NCBI GenBank assembly: GCA_016764955.1
Contig: JAESQZ010000144.1
Span: 1 to 13,398 of the forward strand
Reading direction: 5' to 3'
From: Deltaproteobacteria bacterium
GTDB taxonomy: Bacteria > Myxococcota > UBA727 > JABDBI01
Length of the DNA stretch: 13,398 bases
Shown here: positions 6,998-13,028 of the stretch, one piece after another
Layout of the letters: each line of letters opens with the position of its first letter
Position numbering within the stretch: position 1 is the stretch's first letter
Made by a program: the position numbers and the translations under genes
The notes under the pieces: generated by a model
Told to the model about the DNA's origin: nothing
Databases searched by the model: none
What the model saw: the letters and a program-made list of their open reading frames with translations, nothing else

Positions 6998-7819
6998 ATG
7001 AGTAAATCAGTTAAAAAAGCAATTTTACCAGTTGCCGGTCTTGGCACTCGGCTTGCACCTATTACTCGCTCAATTCCTAAAGAAATGCTGCCTATTGTAG
7101 ATAAGCCAATGATTCAGTTGGCAGTTGAAGAAGCGTTGGATGCGGGGGTTGAACAGGTTATTTTGGTTAGTGGGCGTAGCAAAGGCAGTATTGGTGAATA
7201 TTTCAATACCAATATGGGAGCTATCTGCACGGTTCAGCAGCCTAGCCCCTTAGGGCTTGGGCATGCCGTTTTGTGTGCGCGGCCGATTATTGGAGATGAG
7301 CCATTTGCCATATTATTGGGCGATGATCTGATATTTACGAGCTCTGATAAGCCAAACGGGATTCGCCAATTGATCGATGCGTATGAGAACACTGGGAAAT
7401 CGCAAGTCGCTATTCAGCAAGTTCCAAGAGACGAAGTCTATCGATATGGCGCTGTTGAAGGCTACTTTAGCAAAGATAATAAGAGCCAATTTGTCATAGA
7501 GAGTCTGGTTGAAAAGCCACCCAAGGGCGAAGAAAAAACAGACCAAGTAATCGTAGGGCGCTATGTGCTTTCTCCAGCTGTTTGGCCGCTTCTTGAGCGC
7601 CAAGTTGCTAATCACCAAGATGATTCAGAAATCCAACTCACAGATACTTTGATTGAATTGCTGAAATCAGAAGGCCTGATGGGCCTCAAGTTCGAAGGGC
7701 ACCGCGTGGATGCAGGCAATCGCGTAGGCTATTTGGAGGCTAACTTGGTTCAGGCCCTTAAGCGGCCAGAGCTTAGAGAAGATGTCTTGGAGATTCTGCA
7801 AAAATTAGATATCGCATAG
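6998..7819 (+). CDS. galU: UTP-glucose-1-phosphate uridylyltransferase GalU, compact form
   Basis: A cytoplasmic nucleotidyltransferase making UDP-glucose from UTP and glucose-1-phosphate, supplying OtsA and envelope glycans. 273 residues. The N-terminal signature is clear: AILPVAGLGTR (8-18) with the nucleotide-binding G-rich loop, and PKEMLPIVDKPMIQ (27-40). GLGHAVLCARP (86-96), the metal-site region ILLGDDL (105-111), VEKP (171-174), IVGRYVLSP (185-193) and EIQLTDTL (211-218) are all canonical. DAGNRVGYLEA (238-248) replaces the usual DCGNKxGY. Between SIGEYFNTN (64-72) and the GLGHA block, roughly 25 residues present in E. coli GalU (the ELE-containing helical segment) are missing, with the frame intact. 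Start ATG 6998 has AGG four bases upstream. A diverged paralogue acting on another sugar phosphate is possible but less likely. Confidence 0.92.
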   Translation: MSKSVKKAILPVAGLGTRLAPITRSIPKEMLPIVDKPMIQLAVEEALDAGVEQVILVSGRSKGSIGEYFNTNMGAICTVQQPSPLGLGHAVLCARPIIGDEPFAILLGDDLIFTSSDKPNGIRQLIDAYENTGKSQVAIQQVPRDEVYRYGAVEGYFSKDNKSQFVIESLVEKPPKGEEKTDQVIVGRYVLSPAVWPLLERQVANHQDDSEIQLTDTLIELLKSEGLMGLKFEGHRVDAGNRVGYLEANLVQALKRPELREDVLEILQKLDIA

Positions 7820-7825
7820 GGCTCT

Positions 7826-7992
7826 ATTAGACCTCTTTCGAAACCGGCCTAAAAATCGCTCATAGGAAATTCAAACGCCATTTTTTTGAATTCGGTTTTT
7901 ATAAAACGTCCAGTTTGAGCCTGACTTCAGTCAAAATTTCCTAAAATTGCCCTCAAAAAAACAATTTCTCCTCTTCATTTGAGAGATTAGAC
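7826..7992. mobile_element. Possible insertion-sequence or MITE scar in the galU-downstream gap
   Basis: The 284-base gap 7820-8103 holds no gene I can support. It is AT-rich with homopolymer runs. A direct repeat ATTAGAC (7826-7832 and 7986-7992) brackets about 150 bases, as a target-site duplication would. The left edge, TTAGACCTCTTTCGAAAC, resembles terminal sequences of some IS5-like elements as I remember them; no matching right terminal repeat is visible. Inside is an inverted repeat, TAGGAAATT (7863-7871) and AATTTCCTA (7935-7943), and a small TGAC-TTCA-GTCA hairpin near 7922-7933. No transposase fragment is readable. Chance similarity remains possible. Confidence 0.3.
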
Positions 7993-8103
7993 GACCAATT
8001 ACCTAAAAACGGGGGAGCAACTCCATTGCCGGGAACTGAAAAATAGACTTTACTACTTAGAGGCTGATTAATTATTGTCGTTCTTGTTGAGGAGAATATT
8101 GCC

Positions 8104-9126
8104 GTGCCAATGAAATCTCTGGGTTTGCTACGCGTGCTTATGTTGATCCTTGTGTTTGGGTTAGCTGCTCCCGGGTATGCAGTAAATTTTCAAATGCTTT
8201 CTTCAGAGGATGTGTCGATAGGAGAAGCACGGAGGCTTTTGAACTACGGACCATGGAATTTTCAATTGTATGGTGTTAATCTCATATATGCGGTCGAAGA
8301 AGTGATGACGCGTCTTGGTTTTCAGAACTTCCCAGGATTGTCGCGTGATACGATTAAGGCTCAAGTAGAGGATGTTTTTCCTGGGGCGGCCCTTCAATTG
8401 TCTCAAGCAGAGGCAGCTCGAATTATTCCGAAGGTCATTCGTGCTCTCTTACCCAGGCAGAGACTGAATTTTGACACAGTCTGGAATGCTGTTGTTTTTG
8501 TAATTCGGAATATCCCAACCAGAGAGCTTAATTTCAGAGCCATAACGTCAATATTTCAGTATTTTGAATTGCCAGCTATAATATCTCAAGGAACATCTGA
8601 CGCTCGTGTTCAGGGCCAACTAGTACCAGAGGATACCACTAATTTTTTGCTATTGTTCAGGAACTATTTCCCAAGGGAAGTTATTCCCAGTGCCAGTAAT
8701 GTTGATGCCGCCCTCGGAATATTTGATTTGAATCTTGAAGGGGAACTAGACTCATTTCGTAATCCTCATCGAAGCGCATTTTTGATTGGAACGAGTATAT
8801 TGGCGATCATTGCTTTTGCCAGTTCGCTGTCTTGGGCGGTCTTGAGCGATGAAAATGCTGCTTGGGCAGTATGTACGATAGTGAATGTATTTTGCCTACC
8901 TATCGCCGTACTGTTGCCACATCACATTTATCTTTATTTGAATGTAAAAGAGAAGTTTTTGGATGATCCAAGCAATAGGAAATTTATGGAATATCTAAGT
9001 TGGCTATCCTGGCTGAAATCTTCTCAAATTAGGGGCCCAAATCAAAGGGGATCAAACCCGTTAACTGGCTTAGCAGATTCGAATGCCGCTGCCTACGAGC
9101 TTGTTACAGTGACATCGGGAAACTGA
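8104..9126 (+). CDS. Unrecognised exported/membrane protein, first of a two-gene unit
   Basis: 340 residues; no family recognised. GTG 8104 is preferred because GAGGAG (8089-8094) lies nine bases before it; in-frame ATG 8110 is the alternative. Residues 1-26 form a typical Sec signal peptide (basic LLR, hydrophobic core VLMLILVFGL, then APGYA before the likely cut). Residues 27-220 are a mixed helical domain without cysteines. Two hydrophobic helices follow, about 224-247 (FLIGTSILAIIAFASS) and 253-277 (WAVCTIVNVFCLPIAVLLP), then a polar tail of some 60 residues. This predicts a large periplasmic N-terminal domain anchored by a helical hairpin in the inner membrane. The next gene starts three bases after its stop, so the two are almost certainly cotranscribed and may form a complex. 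Confidence 0.8.
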   Translation: MPMKSLGLLRVLMLILVFGLAAPGYAVNFQMLSSEDVSIGEARRLLNYGPWNFQLYGVNLIYAVEEVMTRLGFQNFPGLSRDTIKAQVEDVFPGAALQLSQAEAARIIPKVIRALLPRQRLNFDTVWNAVVFVIRNIPTRELNFRAITSIFQYFELPAIISQGTSDARVQGQLVPEDTTNFLLLFRNYFPREVIPSASNVDAALGIFDLNLEGELDSFRNPHRSAFLIGTSILAIIAFASSLSWAVLSDENAAWAVCTIVNVFCLPIAVLLPHHIYLYLNVKEKFLDDPSNRKFMEYLSWLSWLKSSQIRGPNQRGSNPLTGLADSNAAAYELVTVTSGN

Positions 9127-9129
9127 GAT

Positions 9130-10689
9130 ATGAAATTGGCACCCGTTATTGCGATCGGAACAATATTATATGTGTGTACGGCTTTATCACAAGCGCTAAC
9201 CTTTTCGTCTAAGGCCGATAGGGTTCAATGTGAGCTCATGGCGAACAATGACGCTTATGGCATCCCATTTATCGTGCTGTTTAAAGTTTATCTCTCAGAA
9301 GCAGGGTATTCTAGTTTTAGAACCAGAAGCGCGTCAAACATTTCGGGTGGACAGGTTTTATCGAGTGACTCCAAGTGGCAGCCATCAAATCTATTTGTTT
9401 TATCCGATCGGACTAAAGCAACCCGTGAACTGCGATGCCAAAGTGGGATTTCAATGGAGGAAGAATCTTCGTTGGTTTCACTATTCAACCGAACGAATCA
9501 GGCACTACATTCTCAACCCCAACAACTTGCAGATGGAGCAGGCGCACGGGTGGGTTACGGTGCTAGTATGTCAGTAATTGTTTCGGTGTTAGCCTGGGCT
9601 CTAGCTTCTTGGGAACAGGCAAATTTTAACCAACTTCCTATGATGGAGGGTTTGTCTTTGCCCTGGCTAAGCTTCGGCTCCATGATTTCTTTTGCAGCAG
9701 GTTTTATTGCGACTCTATCCACTTATCTTGGGTTGTGGGCTCCTGAGGCAAAGCATTTGCATGATATGGCTACCACTTCAAACAATCACTTGGAACAGGC
9801 TAAGCAAAATTTTAGTCAGTTCAATGCTATTCATATGGCAGCTGAAAATGCCCTGTCGGCTACTGAGCAGGAACTAGCTGGTACCATTTCACAACACGAA
9901 TTGTTTCAAAATTTCACGAATGCGTACCCCTGTCTGAATCAATCACATCAACTCTTGGAGGCGTATATGGGTGGTTTGTGCTCCAAAAATATGACATTGG
10001 AGTCGATGCAGACACTGATGAACTTAAGAACTGTACACCGAGGAGATGGGTATTATGTTCGGCGTGAAGGCTGTTTTATAGTTCAGGAGCGGACAGCTTC
10101 AACTGGCACCTTTTTAGAAGATGGGGGTAGCTTTGCGAGTAGCATTTGTAAGGGCTTACATACGCAATTTTCAGTAACTCCTACCGCTCCCACCTATTAT
10201 ACGAGAACAAATTGCCAGGGCTGCGGATGGTGTACCAGATATTGGGATTCCAATCCCCATTTGAGTGTGATGCTCGAATTTGCCGATCTACGACACGAAA
10301 AGAGCCGTCACTTTGATCGTTCTCAAAGCAATATATCCATGCTTCAAAATGTGAACAATTTTGTTCAGGTCTTTTGCTTGGAGACTTTAGAAGATCTTTC
10401 TCAGCGAAACTTGAACTATTTTGAAAATAAGACAGCGAGTTTTGCTGCTCGAATTGCTGAGTTGCAGGGCATTATCCAAAACCAAACAATGACACTGAAT
10501 CGTACGTTGAGAGTAATGGGGGAATCCGTAAACCATCTCTCCAAGGTCATACTGGTGTTGGCGCGTGATCAAAATAGCTATCAGGATACACTAAAAACCC
10601 ATATCCCGCTGATGATTTTAGTGTCACCAACAGCTGGAGTAATTTTTGCGCTGGCAATAGCTAGAATCAAGATCTATGTTCATTCGTAA
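9130..10689 (+). CDS. Unrecognised cysteine-containing membrane protein, second of a two-gene unit
   Basis: 519 residues; no family recognised. A signal peptide or N-terminal anchor (1-22, APVIAIGTILYVCTALSQA) precedes about 120 polar residues. Hydrophobic helices lie near 143-161 and 176-201, and a last one at about 492-515 (IPLMILVSPTAGVIFALAIA). The long loop between (about 205-490) has predicted coiled-coil stretches (220-260 and 425-485), several N-x-T/S sites and cysteines at 268, 284, 315, 340, 362, 365, 368 and 416. These include a CQGCGWC cluster (362-368) that could bind metal or form disulfides. ATG 9130 follows the upstream stop by three bases, pointing to translational coupling. 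Its TAA (10687-10689) directly abuts the stop of the convergent Hint-domain gene. The layout suggests a large extracytoplasmic domain held by terminal membrane segments. Confidence 0.8.
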   Translation: MKLAPVIAIGTILYVCTALSQALTFSSKADRVQCELMANNDAYGIPFIVLFKVYLSEAGYSSFRTRSASNISGGQVLSSDSKWQPSNLFVLSDRTKATRELRCQSGISMEEESSLVSLFNRTNQALHSQPQQLADGAGARVGYGASMSVIVSVLAWALASWEQANFNQLPMMEGLSLPWLSFGSMISFAAGFIATLSTYLGLWAPEAKHLHDMATTSNNHLEQAKQNFSQFNAIHMAAENALSATEQELAGTISQHELFQNFTNAYPCLNQSHQLLEAYMGGLCSKNMTLESMQTLMNLRTVHRGDGYYVRREGCFIVQERTASTGTFLEDGGSFASSICKGLHTQFSVTPTAPTYYTRTNCQGCGWCTRYWDSNPHLSVMLEFADLRHEKSRHFDRSQSNISMLQNVNNFVQVFCLETLEDLSQRNLNYFENKTASFAARIAELQGIIQNQTMTLNRTLRVMGESVNHLSKVILVLARDQNSYQDTLKTHIPLMILVSPTAGVIFALAIARIKIYVHS

Positions 10690-11460
10690 CTACTCAGCCA
10701 TTCCAAGGCCTTTAAGCGCTTGCAATAAAAAGAGCTGAATGGCACCTGGGGACACCTTCGCAGTGTTTGCTCCAGCGTAGATCCACCTGGCGTAAAAATG
10801 GGAGAGATCGTGACTTGTCGCGTGTGCATAGCAGCTAGCGATAATACGATGCTTTCCTACAAGCAAAGTTCCAGATTCGGTGATAGGTGCATAAAGACCT
10901 TGCAACAAGACTTTCTCAACTTTCCCGACTGTTACGACGTTGCCTGTTTCAAGTTTCAAGGACGTTCCTGGAACAAACTTATCAGCGAAAATAAATGAGC
11001 CATCCTCGTTTGACAGCAGGTGCTTTGGAGAAACTACGAGAACCGGTTCAGGCGTTCTATTTGAGTATATTTGAAGCATCTCAGCATCGGTGTCGTCTTC
11101 TCGGTGAAAAAATCCGACGACCTTTGACGTGCTGCCTAACCCATCGTCAACAATGTCCCCTACCTGCAATTGGTCAATACGGATGGGCGTTCCCTCACGA
11201 TAAACAACTGTACCGGGAGCGAAACAAGCACCACAAGCGTCTCGATAAGACACACACTCCCAAGTAGTCTCATTCCCAATTGTGGTAACCCTTGCGTCTG
11301 TGCAAGCGCCTCGTTCGCAACGGTTTCTAACAAATTCCTCGCAATGCCACTTGGCAATATCACTGCTTTTCCAGACAATCGTTGCTTTACTGCATGTCTC
11401 TCTTTCGCTGCCATAGCTAAAACTAGCTAAAAAAATGGCACTTACGATAACAATTCTCAT
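10690..11460 (-). CDS. Secreted protein with a cysteine-rich N-domain and a Hedgehog-type Hint autoprocessing domain
   Basis: 256 residues from ATG 11460, which has AAGGAG six bases upstream; a further-upstream in-frame TTG would overlap that ribosome site. Residues 1-17 (MRIVIVSAIFLASFSYG) form a Sec signal peptide. Residues 18-78 carry cysteines 23, 40, 48, 53, 69 and 76, suggesting disulfides outside the cytoplasm. The Hint domain starts at C79-F80 (CFAPGTVVYREGTPI, then LQVGDIV). It continues with FFHRED near 117-122, SPKHLL (144-149, block-B-like Ser-x-x-His with H147) and GLYAPITESGTLLV (188-201), and ends with ASCYA (208-212, C210). Hedgehog Hint domains share the CF start, T-x-x-H, YAPLT-x-x-GT and SCYA, so the match is specific to that family rather than to inteins. 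A 44-residue tail resembles the short adduct-recognition segment. In Hedgehog this domain cleaves before the Cys and joins the N-part to a sterol. Here the reaction and the adduct are inferred. Confidence 0.88.
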   Translation of the reverse strand: MRIVIVSAIFLASFSYGSERETCSKATIVWKSSDIAKWHCEEFVRNRCERGACTDARVTTIGNETTWECVSYRDACGACFAPGTVVYREGTPIRIDQLQVGDIVDDGLGSTSKVVGFFHREDDTDAEMLQIYSNRTPEPVLVVSPKHLLSNEDGSFIFADKFVPGTSLKLETGNVVTVGKVEKVLLQGLYAPITESGTLLVGKHRIIASCYAHATSHDLSHFYARWIYAGANTAKVSPGAIQLFLLQALKGLGMAE

Positions 11461-11506
11461 ATTTTTCTCCTTCAAGTTTTGTTAACCACGGGTGTATGTA
11501 TTCTCA

Positions 11507-11747
11507 ATGGATATGCAATTCAAGATATTTTTGCCCGTTGTCTCCAGCAATCCAGCAAGGGTGCAAGATCAAACTGCGCGTTTTCCAAATTCGACCGTGC
11601 ATCGACAGGCCCCTAATTCTAATATCGCTGAGCAACCCTATTAATCGAGCTCAAAAACTTACGGAATTTTGGGTGCCTGATACGGATAATGAAGTTGGCA
11701 GTGCGCTTGAAGAGCTTCAGAGAAGGTTTCCGAGTAATGGCTATTGA
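11507..11747 (+). pseudogene. Possible frameshifted small gene in the gap before gcvPA
   Basis: The 317-base gap 11461-11777 has no clear intact gene. One frame from ATG 11507 reads MDMQFKIFLPVVSSNPARV and on through PNSTVHRQAPNSNIAEQPY to TAA 11642-11644 (45 residues), with plausible composition. A second frame then reads QKLTEFWVPDTDNEVG and ALEELQRRFPSNGY to TGA at 11745-11747, also protein-like. One frameshift near 11620-11645 would join them into roughly 80 residues. No convincing ribosome site precedes ATG 11507 and no family is recognised. It could be a decayed gene, or chance open frames in a regulatory region serving the divergent Hint gene and gcvPA. Confidence 0.25.
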
Positions 11748-11777
11748 AATTTAGTGCCATTAGGCATTTGATGGGGC

Positions 11778-13028
11778 ATGCGTTATTTGTCCCACACAAA
11801 AAGCGATATTGAAGAAATGCTGGCAACTGTTGGAAGGCCTAGCATTGAGAGTCTGTTTAAGAGTATCCCAGAGAAAAATCGCTTCAATAGACCACTAGAT
11901 TTGCCGAAGGCTTTGAGCGAGATAGAACTGAAGCGTTTGCTAGAAGAGCAGGCGGGCAAGGCGCCGAAGCGTTCTTTTCTAGGCGCTGGTGCGACGATGC
12001 ATTTTGTGCCGGAGATCGTTTCGCAGATGCTTTTGCGTGGTGAATGGCTGACGGCCTATACGCCCTATCAAGCAGAAGTATCTCAAGGGACCTTGCAGGC
12101 GATATTTGAGTTCCAAACCATGGTGGCTGGTTTATTTGGCATGGAAATCGCCAATGCATCTATGTATGACGGGGCGACTGCTCTTGCTGAAGCTTGTTTG
12201 ATGGCTTGCAGAATCAAGCGTGTAAACGCTGTTAAAATGCACCCAAATATTCACCCTGAGTATTTAGAAGTTTGCCAGACTATCTTAGGCGCGGCCGGGA
12301 TTGAGATTCGCGATACTGGCCCTGCGGCTGCTCATGTTTATCAAAATCCTAATTTTATCGGAGAACTTGAGGCACAAAAACAAATTATTGATGAGGCGCA
12401 TGCTCAAGATGCTTTGGCCATTGCAGTTTGCACTGATATGGTTGCTTTGGGCGCGATTCAATCGCCAGGATTTTTAGGGGCTGATATTGCTGTTGGCGAA
12501 GGGCTAGGGCTTTGTGGGCATTTGAGCTTAGGAGGTCCCGGAGTCGGGTTATTCGCGACGCGCAAAAAATTTGTACGCCAAATGCCAGGGCGCTTGGTTG
12601 GGCAAACTAAAGACTTGAAAGGTCAGCGTGGTTTTGTGCTGACGCTGTCTGCTCGTGAGCAGCATATTCGTCGTGAACGGGCGACTTCGAATATTTGCAC
12701 AAATCATAATTTAATGGCTTTGGCGTTTTGCATGACGCTGGCTTTGTATGGGCAGTCTGGATTTAGAAAACTTGCGCTCAATAATATTCAAAAGACGTTA
12801 TATTTCAGGAAGCAAGCTGCAAAAGCAGGGCTTCAAATATTATCGAGTGGAACGCACTTTAATGAGACGCTGCTTAAACTAAGCAACGAGCAGGCTCAAA
12901 AGGCGAAAAATTTAGAAAAACAAGATATTTTTGCAGGTGTTTGGCTTGAGCGAAATAAGTTGTTGGTGACGACAACAGAATTGCATGCTGAGTCTGAGAT
13001 TGATGAACTGGTCAGGAGTCTTGTATGA
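11778..13028 (+). CDS. gcvPA: Glycine dehydrogenase (decarboxylating) subunit 1, GcvPA
   Basis: A 416-residue N-terminal half of the pyridoxal-phosphate-dependent P-protein, which decarboxylates glycine and loads the aminomethyl group onto lipoyl-GcvH; it acts as a heterodimer or heterotetramer with GcvPB. The start RYLSHTKSDIEEML (2-15) matches the family N-terminus, supporting ATG 11778. Conserved stretches are FLGAGATMHFVP (67-78), LTAYTPYQAEVSQGTLQAI (91-109), ANASMYDGATALAEA (125-139), QNPNFIGELE (189-198), GADIAVGEG (234-242), LGGPGVGLFA (251-260) and REQHIRRERATSNICTN (293-309). It is some 30 residues shorter than the usual 445-450, mostly through loss of a segment between GIEIRDT (174-180) and HVYQNPNF (186-193). 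The stop overlaps the gcvPB start. The ribosome site is unremarkable (GGGG very close to the ATG). Confidence 0.95.
   Translation: MRYLSHTKSDIEEMLATVGRPSIESLFKSIPEKNRFNRPLDLPKALSEIELKRLLEEQAGKAPKRSFLGAGATMHFVPEIVSQMLLRGEWLTAYTPYQAEVSQGTLQAIFEFQTMVAGLFGMEIANASMYDGATALAEACLMACRIKRVNAVKMHPNIHPEYLEVCQTILGAAGIEIRDTGPAAAHVYQNPNFIGELEAQKQIIDEAHAQDALAIAVCTDMVALGAIQSPGFLGADIAVGEGLGLCGHLSLGGPGVGLFATRKKFVRQMPGRLVGQTKDLKGQRGFVLTLSAREQHIRRERATSNICTNHNLMALAFCMTLALYGQSGFRKLALNNIQKTLYFRKQAAKAGLQILSSGTHFNETLLKLSNEQAQKAKNLEKQDIFAGVWLERNKLLVTTTELHAESEIDELVRSLV

Noticed and set aside
6994..6999. Perfect TATAAT at the galU start codon as a -10 box
   Set aside because: Transcription would begin inside the coding region after the ATG; the match is a by-product of the AGGTATAATG start context.
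11160..11430. Plus- and minus-strand open frames overlapping the Hint gene, and similar frames inside the other genes
   Set aside because: They lie wholly within strongly supported genes, have unnatural composition and lack ribosome sites.
10690..11460. Intein or bacterial intein-like domain of A type
   Set aside because: There is no C-terminal HN-nucleophile splice junction, and the ASCYA and YAPIT-x-x-GT motifs point to the Hedgehog class.
11461..11777. Glycine riboswitch upstream of gcvPA
   Set aside because: I looked for the conserved paired-aptamer core before gcvPA and did not see it; the gap looks partly protein-like instead.
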